A stretch of 64,000 bases of DNA from Streptomyces sp. NBC_00513 (GTDB lineage: Bacteria; Actinomycetota; Actinomycetes; Streptomycetales; Streptomycetaceae): assembly GCF_041431415.1 (NCBI RefSeq), contig NZ_CP107845.1, positions 5,518,001-5,582,000 on the forward strand, given 5' to 3'. Below the pieces are notes generated by a model, which was not told where the DNA came from, did not search any database, and saw nothing but the letters and a program-made list of their open reading frames with translations. Of this stretch, positions 1 through 7,985 are shown in pieces. Every line of letters begins with the position of its first letter. The stretch's first letter is position 1. The translations under genes were made by a program, and so were the position numbers.

Positions 1-49
1 CCGTTCCCGATCCGGCACGGGCGGCGATTTCCGATGTGAGGGAGTGGAT

Positions 50-976
50 GTGGGGGATGTGGCGGTAGGCGCACGATCCGGACGCGACGAGGGCGAGGAG
101 CGGCCGGACGACGCCGTGGGGAGCGATGCCGAGTTCGCGAAGGACGACGCGGAGGACGAGGGCGCCGAGGCGCGCCCGCAGCGTTCGTTCTGGAAGGAGC
201 TTCCGCTCCTCATCGGTATCGCCCTGCTGCTGGCCCTGCTGATCAAGACCTTCCTGGTGCAGGCGTTCTCGATCCCGTCCGACTCGATGCAGAACACCCT
301 GCAGCGGGGCGACCGGGTACTGGTGGACAAGCTGACCCCGTGGTTCGGCTCGGAGCCCGAGCGCGGTGAGGTCGTCGTCTTCCACGACCCCGCGAACTGG
401 CTGTCCGGTGAGGCCACCCCGGAGCCCAACTTCATGCAGCAGGTGCTCAGCAAGATCGGCTTGATGCCGTCCGCGGACGAGAAGGACCTGATCAAGCGGA
501 CCATCGCCATCGGCGGGGACACGGTCGAGTGCAAGAAGGGGGGGCCTGTCGTCGTCAACGGCAAGGAGTTGGACGAGCCGTACATCTTCCCCGGCAACAC
601 CCCTTGCGACGACTTCCCGTTCGGCCCCCTCGTCGTCCCGAAGGGCTCGATCTGGGTCATGGGCGACCACCGGCAGAACTCCCAGGACTCCCGCTACCAC
701 CAGCAGGACTCGACGCGCGGGTTCGTTCCGGTCAAGGACGTCGTCGGGCGGGCCGTGGTCGTGGCGTGGCCGGTCACGCGCTGGTCCACCCTCCCGGTTC
801 CGGACACCTTCGACCAGCCGGGCATCGGCGACCAGGCAAAGGCGACGGCCCTCGGCCTCGGGGCCGCCGGTCTCGCGCCCGTCGGGCTCGGCCCGGCGGC
901 GTTGGGGCTCACCGGCGCGGTTCCGCTGGTCATGTGGCGTCGACGGAGGCTGACCAAGGGCCGTACCGCCCGGTAG
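50..976 (+). CDS. lepB: Type I signal peptidase (first of two)
   Basis: This membrane serine protease removes signal peptides from secreted proteins on the outer face of the membrane. An acidic cytoplasmic N-terminus is followed by a membrane segment (about residues 45-68), then PSDSM with the catalytic Ser at about residue 79, then IKRTIAIGGD with the general-base Lys at about 149, then the GDHRQNSQDSR box. A second hydrophobic stretch near residues 265-285 probably anchors the C-terminus, as in Streptomyces Sip proteins. GTG at 50 is preferred over GTG at 44 because a GAGGGAG ribosome site (38-44) sits just upstream of it. Tandem signal peptidase genes at this place are typical of Streptomyces, and further copies may lie before the window. 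Confidence 0.93.
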   Translation: MGDVAVGARSGRDEGEERPDDAVGSDAEFAKDDAEDEGAEARPQRSFWKELPLLIGIALLLALLIKTFLVQAFSIPSDSMQNTLQRGDRVLVDKLTPWFGSEPERGEVVVFHDPANWLSGEATPEPNFMQQVLSKIGLMPSADEKDLIKRTIAIGGDTVECKKGGPVVVNGKELDEPYIFPGNTPCDDFPFGPLVVPKGSIWVMGDHRQNSQDSRYHQQDSTRGFVPVKDVVGRAVVVAWPVTRWSTLPVPDTFDQPGIGDQAKATALGLGAAGLAPVGLGPAALGLTGAVPLVMWRRRRLTKGRTAR

Positions 977-1020
977 GGTGCCGCCCAGGTCACCGATCTC
1001 CGAAGTGTGGGGGCGCTGGA

Positions 1021-1803
1021 ATGGGCGGAACACAATACATGAGCGGTGGCAGCGATGGCCGCGGCGGTCTCGGCAACGTGTTGTCGGGAATCGCCGTGGC
1101 CATCGGCTTCGTGCTCTTCCTGGGCGGCTTCGTCTGGGGGGCCGTGATCTACCAGCCGTACACGGTGCCGACCGACTCGATGGTGCCCACCGTGCGTCCG
1201 GGGGACCGGGTGCTCGCGCAGCGGATCGACGGCGGCGAGGTGCGGCGCGGAGACGTGGTGATCTTCACCGACTCGCTGTGGAGCGACACCCCCATGGTCA
1301 AGCGCGTCGTCGGCATCGGCGGCGACACCGTGAAGTGCTGCGGCGCGGGCGGCCGGCTCACCGTGAACGGCCGGGAGCTGGACGAGCCGTACATCGACGA
1401 CGCGAAGCCCGCCGGGGCCCTCGACGGCATGGCCCCGGCGGGCAGGGCGGCCTCCGACACCCCGTTCGAGGTGACGGTCCCCGAGGGCAACCTCTTCCTG
1501 CTGGGCGACCGGCGGGCCGGCTCGCTGGACTCCCGCGCACACCTCCAGGAGGCCGGTCAGGGCACGGTGCCCCGATCGGCGGTCAACGGCCGGGTGGACG
1601 CGCGGGCGTGGCCCTCCATGACGATGCTGGAGCGGCCGGCGGCGTACCGGTCCCTGGCCGGCGGCGTGTCGTCGCCCGGGCCGCTGCGGCTCCAGGTGAT
1701 CGCCATCGTGATCGGCGCCGCCCTCGTGGTGGTGGGCGCCGCGTACGGGCCCCTCGCACGGGTCCTCGGGCGCGGGCGACGGGAGCGGTCCGATGCCCGC
1801 TGA
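1021..1803 (+). CDS. lepB: Type I signal peptidase (second copy)
   Basis: This is a 260-residue paralogue of the preceding gene with the same role in removing signal peptides. It shows a hydrophobic N-terminal segment (about residues 20-42), VPTDSM with Ser at about 53, VKRVVGIGGD with Lys at about 94, and the LGDRRAGSLDSR box. A C-terminal hydrophobic stretch near residues 223-243 follows. It lies 44 bases after the first copy. Its end overlaps the next gene by 11 bases, so the genes probably share a transcript. An alternative start is ATG at 1039. Confidence 0.92.
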   Translation: MGGTQYMSGGSDGRGGLGNVLSGIAVAIGFVLFLGGFVWGAVIYQPYTVPTDSMVPTVRPGDRVLAQRIDGGEVRRGDVVIFTDSLWSDTPMVKRVVGIGGDTVKCCGAGGRLTVNGRELDEPYIDDAKPAGALDGMAPAGRAASDTPFEVTVPEGNLFLLGDRRAGSLDSRAHLQEAGQGTVPRSAVNGRVDARAWPSMTMLERPAAYRSLAGGVSSPGPLRLQVIAIVIGAALVVVGAAYGPLARVLGRGRRERSDAR

Positions 1804-2293
1804 GCAGGCCGAAGGCCCGCGCAAGGTGGCGCGGGTGATCCTGCTCGACCCCGAGGACCGGATCCTGCTGCTGCACGGCTTCGAACCGGACGATCCGTCG
1901 GACGACTGGTGGTTCACCCCGGGCGGGGGCCTGGAGGGGGCGGAGAGCCGGGAGGAGGCCGCGCTGCGGGAGCTCGCCGAGGAGACCGGGATCACCGAGG
2001 TGGACCTGGGGCCGGTGCTGTGGCGACGCCACTGCGCGTTCCCCTTCGACGGGCGGCGCTGGGAACAGGACGAGTGGTACTTCCTCGCCCGGACCACCCG
2101 GACGGACACCGACATGAGCGGGCTCACCGAACTGGAGCGCCGCAGCGTGATCGAGGCCAGGTGGTGGACCTCCGAGGAACTTCTCGCGGCACGTGAGACG
2201 GTGTACCCGACCAGACTCGCCGAGCTGCTCCGTAGGCTGCTCGACGACGGTCCTCCGGGTACGCCGGTGGTCCTGGCCCCGGAAATCGTTTAG
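1793..2293 (+). CDS. Nudix hydrolase
   Basis: This 166-residue cytoplasmic hydrolase would cleave a nucleoside diphosphate linked to another group; the substrate cannot be read from sequence. The Nudix box (G-x5-E-x7-REUxEExGU) is visible as GGGLEGAESREEAALRELAE followed by ETGI, with the metal-binding REL-EE residues intact. The ATG overlaps the end of the signal peptidase gene by 11 bases, indicating coupling. A Nudix gene at this position is usual in Streptomyces. Confidence 0.88.
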   Translation: MPAEQAEGPRKVARVILLDPEDRILLLHGFEPDDPSDDWWFTPGGGLEGAESREEAALRELAEETGITEVDLGPVLWRRHCAFPFDGRRWEQDEWYFLARTTRTDTDMSGLTELERRSVIEARWWTSEELLAARETVYPTRLAELLRRLLDDGPPGTPVVLAPEIV

Positions 2294-2348
2294 GGGCGCG
2301 GGGGCCTGGCGCACAATAGGGGGACGCACGGCTGAAGGGGAACATGCC

Positions 2349-2657
2349 ATGAGCGCCGAGGACCTCGAGAAGTACGAGACCGAGATGGAGCTGAAGCTCT
2401 ATCGGGAGTACCGCGACGTCGTCGGGCTGTTCAAGTACGTGATCGAGACGGAACGCCGTTTCTACCTCACCAATGACTACGAGATGCAGGTGCACTCGGT
2501 TCAGGGGGAGGTCTTCTTCGAGGTCTCGATGGCCGACGCCTGGGTCTGGGACATGTACCGGCCGGCTCGCTTCGTGAAGCAGGTACGGGTGCTGACCTTC
2601 AAGGACGTGAACATCGAGGAGCTCAACAAGAGCGACCTCGAACTCCCGGGCAGCTGA
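2349..2657 (+). CDS. DUF2469 family protein
   Basis: This 102-residue acidic protein begins MSAEDLEKYETEMELKLYRE and has no signal peptide or membrane segment. The family is highly conserved in Actinobacteria immediately before yraN, and its function is not known. AAGGGG at 2334-2339, about 9 bases before the ATG, fits a ribosome site. The spacer to yraN is 114 bases and holds two near-consensus DnaA-box-like 9-mers (2690-2698 and 2708-2716), which I regard as weak. Confidence 0.9.
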   Translation: MSAEDLEKYETEMELKLYREYRDVVGLFKYVIETERRFYLTNDYEMQVHSVQGEVFFEVSMADAWVWDMYRPARFVKQVRVLTFKDVNIEELNKSDLELPGS

Positions 2658-2771
2658 CGGGCGCCCCGTCACCCCTGTGGGTGGCGGGGTTCTCCACAAT
2701 CCCCCGGTTGTCCACCAAGATCCACTCGGTGGGCGGGGACGCGGGATCGTCGGTGCCGGAGGTGGTGCCGG

Positions 2772-2915
2772 ATGAACGCGAAGAGCGTGGCACAGCAGGC
2801 ATTGGGGCGGTACGGCGAGGAGCTGGCGGTGCGCCGGCTGGCCGAGGCCGGGATGACGGTGATCGCGCGGAACTGGCGATGCCGCAGCGGGGAGATCGAC
2901 ATCGTCGCGCGGGAC
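2772..2915 (+). pseudogene. yraN: yraN, 5' half (interrupted by element 1)
   Basis: YraN proteins (UPF0102) have a predicted nuclease-like fold and are linked to DNA processing. The first 48 codons are normal, running through [27 protein letters not shown] and IVARD. The reading frame then leaves the family and stops at 3036-3038 inside foreign DNA. The expected continuation, [13 protein letters not shown], is found 5.07 kb downstream at 7987 in the same orientation. Joining the halves would give about 128 residues, a normal family length. The gene is therefore split rather than decayed, and excision would restore it. Confidence 0.9.
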
Positions 2916-2927
2916 AAACAGGAGGAA

Positions 2928-2942
2928 TTGCATCTGATGCAA
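2928..2942. repeat. 15-bp palindrome, copy 1 (left end of element 1)
   Basis: TTGCATCTGATGCAA is a perfect inverted repeat around a central T. A near-copy, TTGCGTCTGATACAA, lies at 3057-3071, and similarity runs on into the following CAACA. It lies 13 bases inside the left boundary. It could be a recombinase arm site or an operator for the XRE protein. Confidence 0.6.
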
Positions 2943-3056
2943 CACTCCTCCCGGCGCGATGACTGCCGTTCTCCCTGCTCAGTCGCCTGCAAGGTGGGCG
3001 ACTTGCCTGAGTGGGCAGGGCGCCTACCAGCAGCCTAGCAACTCAACTCAACAATG

Positions 3057-3071
3057 TTGCGTCTGATACAA
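3057..3071. promoter_or_regulatory. 15-bp palindrome, copy 2 (upstream of recombinase)
   Basis: TTGCGTCTGATACAA differs from copy 1 by two bases, one in each half. It sits 8 bases before the preferred ATG of the recombinase gene, where a bound repressor would block expression. The likely ligand is the XRE-type protein encoded by the next gene; this is inference. Confidence 0.5.
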
Positions 3072-3079
3072 CAGTCTCC

Positions 3080-4195
3080 ATGGGGTCTGTGGCGCCGGGT
3101 TCGGCGCATCTTGTGTTGGCGCGGAACGTGGTGCACCTGGATCCAGCTCCGGCCGTCTTCAAGGCGATGGTCGAGGGCTGGGCCCGGCAGCAGTCGGCGC
3201 GGTTCCTGAAGTCCAAGACGATCGACCCGCGCCTGCGGATCATTCACCGGTTGGAGGAGTTCACCGGCCAGTACCCGTGGCAGTGGACACCTGCGGATGG
3301 CGAGGCCTTCATCTCCCATCTGCGAGGCGGCAGCAAGCCGATCCAGATGTCGACCGCGCGGAGCTACGAGGTCACGATCAGCCTGTTCATGGAGTACCTC
3401 CTGGATGCCCGCTACGGGTGGGTGCAGGCTTGCTCGGAGCGGTTCGACGAGACGCCGCAGGAGGTTTTCCACGAGGGAAACTCGGTCCTGCACACGGTCG
3501 AGTACGAGGGCGATCCTCGCCGGCGGCCGCTGACCTACGACGAGATCCAGGCCCTCTTCGACGCGGCGGACGCCCGCGTGAGCAAGATCCGCGGACAGGG
3601 CCGCAAGGGCGCCCTGTGTGCTCTGCGGGACGCGGCCGTGCTCAAGACCGTCTACGCCTACGGAGTACGCCGCACCGAGGCGTCCCGGTTGGATCTCTCT
3701 GACCTGCGGCGCAACCACAAGGCGGCGAAGTTCGGTTCCTTCGGCAGCGTCATGGTCCGGTTTGGCAAGTCCACCAAGGGCTCCCCGCCCAAGCGCCGGA
3801 CGGTGCTGACCGTTCCGGAGATGGACTGGGTCATCGACGTGTTGAAGGACTGGCGGGATGAGATCCGGCCGCAGTTCTCACCGGGCAGGCACCCAGCTCT
3901 CTGGGTCACTGAGCGAGCCGGCCGTCTTTCACCCCGGTCGATCAACGATGCCTTCGTGGTTGCCCGCCGCGACGCGGACCTCGACGAGGACCTGGACCTG
4001 CACTGCCTGAGACACTCCAACATCACGCACCTGACCGAGTTCGGCTACCCGGCCCGGTTCGTTCAGGAGCAGGCCGGGCACTCCCACGCGTCAACCACGG
4101 CTATCTATATGGGTGTGTCGAACGAGTACCGCAACAAGCTGCTGGAGAAGTCGATGAGGAACAGGCTGGGCGACGACTGGGACGTGACGCCATGA
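3080..4195 (+). CDS. Tyrosine recombinase of element 1
   Basis: This 371-residue site-specific recombinase presumably inserts and excises the element. The N-terminal core-binding region (about residues 20-130) contains FTGQYPWQWTPADGEAFISHL. The catalytic domain keeps all expected residues: Arg in YGVRRTEA (about 197), Lys in GKSTKGSPPKRRTV, His308 and Arg311 in HCLRHS, His334 in QAGHSHASTT, and Tyr343 in AIYMGVS. ATG at 3080 is preferred to GTG at 3011 because the longer form would run across the 3057-3071 palindrome. Its stop overlaps the next start (ATGA, 4192-4195), so the operon is translationally coupled. Confidence 0.88.
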   Translation: MGSVAPGSAHLVLARNVVHLDPAPAVFKAMVEGWARQQSARFLKSKTIDPRLRIIHRLEEFTGQYPWQWTPADGEAFISHLRGGSKPIQMSTARSYEVTISLFMEYLLDARYGWVQACSERFDETPQEVFHEGNSVLHTVEYEGDPRRRPLTYDEIQALFDAADARVSKIRGQGRKGALCALRDAAVLKTVYAYGVRRTEASRLDLSDLRRNHKAAKFGSFGSVMVRFGKSTKGSPPKRRTVLTVPEMDWVIDVLKDWRDEIRPQFSPGRHPALWVTERAGRLSPRSINDAFVVARRDADLDEDLDLHCLRHSNITHLTEFGYPARFVQEQAGHSHASTTAIYMGVSNEYRNKLLEKSMRNRLGDDWDVTP

Positions 4196-4518
4196 TCAAG
4201 AAGATGGGCTACCAGTGGCAGCTGCGGCAGCTGATGGCCGAGCGGCAGATGTTCCAGACCTCAGACCTGGTGCCCTTGCTCGCGGAGCGAGGGGTGACCC
4301 TCTCGCGCGAGCAGGTCTACCGGCTGGTGACGCAACCTCCGCAGCGGATGAGCATGGACACCCTGGTCGCGCTCTGCGACATCCTGGACTGCACCCCGAA
4401 CGACCTGATCAAGCCCGAGGTCGTCAACGTCCAGCTTCGTAAGACCTCCGGCGGCGACGCGGGCCCAGCCCCGACCGAGGCTCGCCGCACAGTCATCCGG
4501 CGTCCCGGCCAGCCGTGA
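4192..4518 (+). CDS. XRE/Cro-type helix-turn-helix protein of element 1
   Basis: This 108-residue protein has one helix-turn-helix domain of the HTH_26 type (about residues 8-75): an LRQLMAERQM helix, DLVPLLAERGVTLSREQVYRLV as the DNA-contacting unit, then MSMDTLVALCDILDCTPNDLI. The tail is short and basic. It is coupled to both neighbours (ATGA upstream, GTGA downstream), so it is made together with the recombinase. Plausible roles are repression of the operon through the palindromes at 2928 and 3057, or acting as a directionality factor. Neither role can be proved here. Confidence 0.85.
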   Translation: MIKKMGYQWQLRQLMAERQMFQTSDLVPLLAERGVTLSREQVYRLVTQPPQRMSMDTLVALCDILDCTPNDLIKPEVVNVQLRKTSGGDAGPAPTEARRTVIRRPGQP

Positions 4519-6803
4519 GGCAGCCGCCGACTGAGCGGCGAGTGCGTGCTCGCGAACTCGCCGACGCCCGGGCCCGACTCGTCGGACACGTCCGAGAAGC
4601 GATTGGGCCGGCAATCAGCCGGGAGGAGGCCCAGGCCGCTCTGGAGGAGGCCCGCTGCTGGAACCCCAAGATCGCCAGAGCGCTCGATGACCACATAGCC
4701 GAGTACCCGAAGGCATTGACCGGCCCGTCGCCTCAGTGCCCGATGTCATTGGTCAGGCTCCTGCAGGTGCTCACGGCCAAAGGACACGGCGACGCGGTCA
4801 CTCTTCTGCCTTGCGCGATCTGCGGCCGCACCGATCGCAAGATCCGCCGCGTCACTCCTGAGGGCCGCTGCTGCGACTGGTGCGTGACGAAAGGCAGTCT
4901 GCGCCGGTGTGACCGTTGCGGACAGGACGGAGTCATCTTCGCCCGCCGCGAGGAGGGCGGGATTTGCCAGAGGTGCTACCGCAAGGACGGGCACTACCTG
5001 AAGACCTGCGCCGGCTGCGGCCGGCTCAGGCCGCCCACACGTCGGCTCGAGGACGGCGGCTGCCTCTGCAGCAGCTGTGCTCCCAAGCCCGAACGTGAAT
5101 GCGCCGGCTGCGGAACCTGGGCCCGCCCGGTCTCCGGATCGCTCTGCAGGCGTTGTTACGTCGCACCTCTCCGGCCGTGTGGTCGGTGCGGGCAAGTCCG
5201 CGAGGTCGGCAAACGCGGCTCTGATGGCGAACCCGACCTCTGCAAGAGCTGCAACCGCGGACCGCAGAAAGAGTGCAGCGTCTGCGGGCACGTCCGCACG
5301 GGCAGCAAGCTGCCCGACGGAGGCTGGCGATGCCACCCCTGCCGGCCCCGTGCGATGCGCCAGTGCGGATACTGCAACTCCATCGCGCCCACCCAGGCCA
5401 CATGGCCACTGGGTTCCGTCTGCGGCGCCTGCTACTGGAGCAGGACCAGGAAGCCGGAACCCTGCGCGAGCTGCGAGGTCTCCAACGTGCTGGTCGGCCG
5501 GGACGATCAAGGCCGCGAGATATGCGGCCCGTGCTCCGGCTCGGACATCGCCTTTTCCTGCGTTCGCTGCGGTTTCCCCGGCGACATCTATGCCGGCGGC
5601 TGCTGCACCCGCTGCGTCGTGAAAGATCGCGTCCACGATCTCCTCGCCCAGGACAACGGGGTGATCACCCCGCAGCTTCTCCCCCTCGCTCAAAGCCTTA
5701 CAACGGCCGAACACCCCCGATCCATCCGGGGCTGGCTCAGCCGAAGCCCCGCCGCCAAGCTCCTGGCTACCCTCGTATCAGCGCAGGCGGAGATCACCCA
5801 CGAGCACCTGGACACCCTGCCCCAGGACCCCAACCTCCGCTACATCCGGGACCTGCTGGTTGCCACCAAGGTCCTCCCTCGACGCCACGAGATCTTCGCC
5901 AGGCTCGAACTCTGGGCCGCGGAGATCCTTGCCGCACGCCCACGGCACCAGTTGTCCGTCCTTCGGCCCTTCGTCGAATGGCAGATCGTCCGCGACGCCC
6001 GCCGACGGGCAGCGCGAGACCAGTACACCGCCGGCGCCGCTTCAGGCGACCGTCTCGAAATTCGCTCGGCCTTCGACTTTATGGACTGGCTCGACAAAAC
6101 GAACCTCGAGCTGAAGGACGTCACCCAGGCTGACCTGGACCTCTGGCTCGAAGGCATCAAGCCCAGCCGCCGCGAAGGCGTCGCCTCATTCCTCCGCTGG
6201 ACAGCCGCCCGCCGCCTCACCACCAATGTCTCCGCGCCGCGGCAACCAGTCGGTATGCCCTCGCGGTTCCAGGCAGAGGACGAACATGCCCGGCAACTGC
6301 GACGTTGCCTCAACGACGACACCCTGCCGCTGCCGATTCGCATCATCGGCGCTCTGATCAGGCTCTATGGCCTACCCACCACCCGCATCATCACGTTCAC
6401 GACCGACCTCTACCGCCGCGAAGAGGACGGCGCCTACTTCACCTTCGGCCGCCACCCGGTCCTGCTCCCACCCAAGCTGGCACGGCTTATCGAAGACCAG
6501 ATCGCCCAACCCCGGATCGCCTCAGCCTTTCGGCCCACCGCCGACGACACTCCGGCCTTCCTGTTTCCCGGACAACCGCCCAGTCGCCCCCGAAGTGCCA
6601 ACTCGGTGCATCAGCTCATGAAGAAGCACGGCCTCCCGATCATTGAGGCCCGGAACACGGCCATGATCGAGGCCGCGAGCGACCTCCCGCCGATCGTGAT
6701 CAGCGACCTTTTCGGGGTTGGTGCCACCACCGCGGAGACGTGGGCGAAGTATGCCCAGGACAGCTGGGCGGACTACCTCGCAGCATGCGAGGAGGACGAC
6801 TAG
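4515..6803 (+). CDS. Nine-zinc-ribbon protein with degenerate recombinase domain
   Basis: This 762-residue protein starts at a GTG overlapping the previous stop. Residues 1-95 look helical. About residues 100-370 hold nine consecutive CxxC-(about 15-20)-CxxC units, beginning CAIC/CDWC, CDRC/CQRC, CAGC/CSSC and ending CVRC/CTRC. These read as tandem zinc ribbons for DNA, RNA or protein binding. The last 260 residues resemble a tyrosine recombinase in outline: an IRIIGALIRLYGLPTTRI stretch where the catalytic-Arg motif should be, then EARNTAMIEAASDLPP and LFGVGATTAETWAKYA, which mimic the HxxR, GH and Tyr blocks. The catalytic Arg, His and Arg are missing; one Tyr remains. It is probably an inactive architectural or targeting partner of the recombinase. 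I do not recognise a named family. Confidence 0.7.
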   Translation: MRQPPTERRVRARELADARARLVGHVREAIGPAISREEAQAALEEARCWNPKIARALDDHIAEYPKALTGPSPQCPMSLVRLLQVLTAKGHGDAVTLLPCAICGRTDRKIRRVTPEGRCCDWCVTKGSLRRCDRCGQDGVIFARREEGGICQRCYRKDGHYLKTCAGCGRLRPPTRRLEDGGCLCSSCAPKPERECAGCGTWARPVSGSLCRRCYVAPLRPCGRCGQVREVGKRGSDGEPDLCKSCNRGPQKECSVCGHVRTGSKLPDGGWRCHPCRPRAMRQCGYCNSIAPTQATWPLGSVCGACYWSRTRKPEPCASCEVSNVLVGRDDQGREICGPCSGSDIAFSCVRCGFPGDIYAGGCCTRCVVKDRVHDLLAQDNGVITPQLLPLAQSLTTAEHPRSIRGWLSRSPAAKLLATLVSAQAEITHEHLDTLPQDPNLRYIRDLLVATKVLPRRHEIFARLELWAAEILAARPRHQLSVLRPFVEWQIVRDARRRAARDQYTAGAASGDRLEIRSAFDFMDWLDKTNLELKDVTQADLDLWLEGIKPSRREGVASFLRWTAARRLTTNVSAPRQPVGMPSRFQAEDEHARQLRRCLNDDTLPLPIRIIGALIRLYGLPTTRIITFTTDLYRREEDGAYFTFGRHPVLLPPKLARLIEDQIAQPRIASAFRPTADDTPAFLFPGQPPSRPRSANSVHQLMKKHGLPIIEARNTAMIEAASDLPPIVISDLFGVGATTAETWAKYAQDSWADYLAACEEDD

Positions 6804-6822
6804 CCGGCGCAGGGATCACCCC

Positions 6823-6861
6823 ACCATATGTCGAGTACGAGTCTCGTACTCGACATATGGT
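6823..6861. promoter_or_regulatory. Perfect 19-bp inverted repeat, likely PadR operator
   Basis: Two perfectly matching 19-base arms (6823-6841 and 6843-6861) flank one central T. Each arm contains ATGTCGAGTACGAG, and the whole keeps the ATGT...ACAT ends typical of PadR operators. It lies 23 bases before the padR-like start and 19 bases after the end of the zinc-ribbon gene. An autoregulatory operator is the simplest reading. Confidence 0.72.
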
Positions 6862-6884
6862 CGGCTTGGTGGTGCACTGGAGTC

Positions 6885-7202
6885 ATGACCACTCCACGGC
6901 TCACGAAGCCCACCATCGGCGTTCTGGAGGTGTTGCTGGCAGCCTCCAGCGACGACCCTCCCTGGGGTCTGAGCATCTGCATGGATGCGGACCTCGGCTC
7001 CGGCACCGTCTATCCGATCCTGGACCGGCTCCACGAGATCGGCTGGGTCTCCTACCGGGACGAGACCACCCCTCACCCCGGCCGCCCCGCTCGCCGCTTC
7101 TGGGAGCTGACCGGCACTGGTCGCGCGCAGGCGCAGGCGGCACTGGACGCCCGCAGGGCGCGACGCGGATGGCGGCAGAGCTTCGCCGGGGGCACAGCGT
7201 GA
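6885..7202 (+). CDS. PadR-family transcriptional regulator
   Basis: This 105-residue winged-helix protein runs TTPRLTKPTIGVLEVLLAAS, then GLSICMDADLGSGTVYPILD, RLHEIGWVS and a GRPARRFWELTGTGR wing, matching the PadR N-terminal domain. It is short and lacks the long C-terminal dimerisation helices of larger PadR proteins. The ATG at 6885 is chosen because it leaves the 19-bp palindrome in the promoter; the longer frame from 6828 would be inside that palindrome. The stop overlaps the next start (GTGA), a common regulator and membrane-target pairing. It is cargo of element 1. Confidence 0.8.
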   Translation: MTTPRLTKPTIGVLEVLLAASSDDPPWGLSICMDADLGSGTVYPILDRLHEIGWVSYRDETTPHPGRPARRFWELTGTGRAQAQAALDARRARRGWRQSFAGGTA

Positions 7203-7864
7203 AACTGCACATCGTGATCAAGCCCTTCGACATCACCATCGCTGGCACGGGGGTGGTGGGGGGAATCGCTGCCGGGATTTGGCCCGGGTCCGGGACGGAC
7301 CGCGTCGCGATGATCGGCGCCGTGGTCGGCCTGGTTTCCGTCCTGATGCAGCTGAAGTACTTGCTGAAGCGGAAGAACCAGAAGATCGTCATTGAGCTTC
7401 TGATCGGCTCGCCGAGGATTGGCCCCCGGCTGACCCGCGGCACCGCATCGCTCGCCGCCAGGCTGGCCGGCGGGCGCCGAAGTTACGGCGCGGCCTTCCA
7501 GGCTGACCTTGATGGACACCCGGACAGCGGACGGGTGCTGAGCCCGAAGGCGCAACGGCGCCATGCGATTGGGCTTCTCAAGGCCGCTCTCAAGATGCGC
7601 TTGCACGATCTGACCAGGCCTTGCTGGACGCCCGTGGACTGGATCCTGCGCAGCAACTCCCGGACCAACACGTTCATCACCGCCGCCGTGGGCGCCTTGG
7701 TGATCTACATCCAGGTCACAAGCGGGTTGCACACCTTGCTCGTGGAGGGTCTGCACTCGTGCGCAATCGTTGGAGCCGGGCTCTATGGGCTCTCGCGGTG
7801 GCTCCGCAAGATCCGAGGTATTCAGCCGCTCGAAGCCGACCCCAAGGGACAGGCCGATAAGTAG
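7199..7864 (+). CDS. Unrecognised membrane protein, element 1 cargo
   Basis: This 221-residue protein shows hydrophobic stretches near residues 12-28 ([13 protein letters not shown]), 34-54 ([20 protein letters not shown]) and two near 158-200 ([15 protein letters not shown] and [17 protein letters not shown]). A basic region lies between. The GTG start overlaps the padR stop, so the regulator probably controls it. I recognise no family. The same two-gene arrangement is common on Streptomyces integrative elements. Immunity or maintenance is possible but unsupported. Confidence 0.6.
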   Translation: MKLHIVIKPFDITIAGTGVVGGIAAGIWPGSGTDRVAMIGAVVGLVSVLMQLKYLLKRKNQKIVIELLIGSPRIGPRLTRGTASLAARLAGGRRSYGAAFQADLDGHPDSGRVLSPKAQRRHAIGLLKAALKMRLHDLTRPCWTPVDWILRSNSRTNTFITAAVGALVIYIQVTSGLHTLLVEGLHSCAIVGAGLYGLSRWLRKIRGIQPLEADPKGQADK

Positions 7865-7882
7865 GCCACCGATTTCACACCT

Positions 7883-7906
7883 GCCCGCCTCGCAACCGAG
7901 GCGGGC
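7883..7906 (+). terminator. Hairpin terminator after the padR operon
   Basis: GCCCGCCTCG and CGAGGCGGGC form a perfect 10-bp stem with a CAAC loop, 18 bases after the stop codon. A short T-rich stretch (GCATTTGT) follows. It would stop element transcription before the interrupted yraN 3' half. Confidence 0.8.
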
Positions 7907-7985
7907 GCATTTGTCTGTTGCGCCAGCTGGTTCCTCACGACACCGGCCGAATAGCGCACGACCTGAACACTGCCTCTCTACCAGT

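Noticed and set aside
2690..2716. Two near DnaA boxes (TTCTCCACA and TTGTCCACC) before yraN
   Set aside because: Each has a mismatch, there are only two, and no dnaA or dnaN is nearby. A single exact box at 18794-18802 is also isolated.
2681..2962. 93-codon plus-strand frame across the yraN start
   Set aside because: It lies in a shifted frame over a clearly coding yraN segment and has no family features.
2941..7976. Similar 10-11 base strings (AACACTCCTC and AACACTGCCTC) near the two ends of element 1
   Set aside because: They need a gap to align and lie at different distances from the joints, so they are not called attachment sites.
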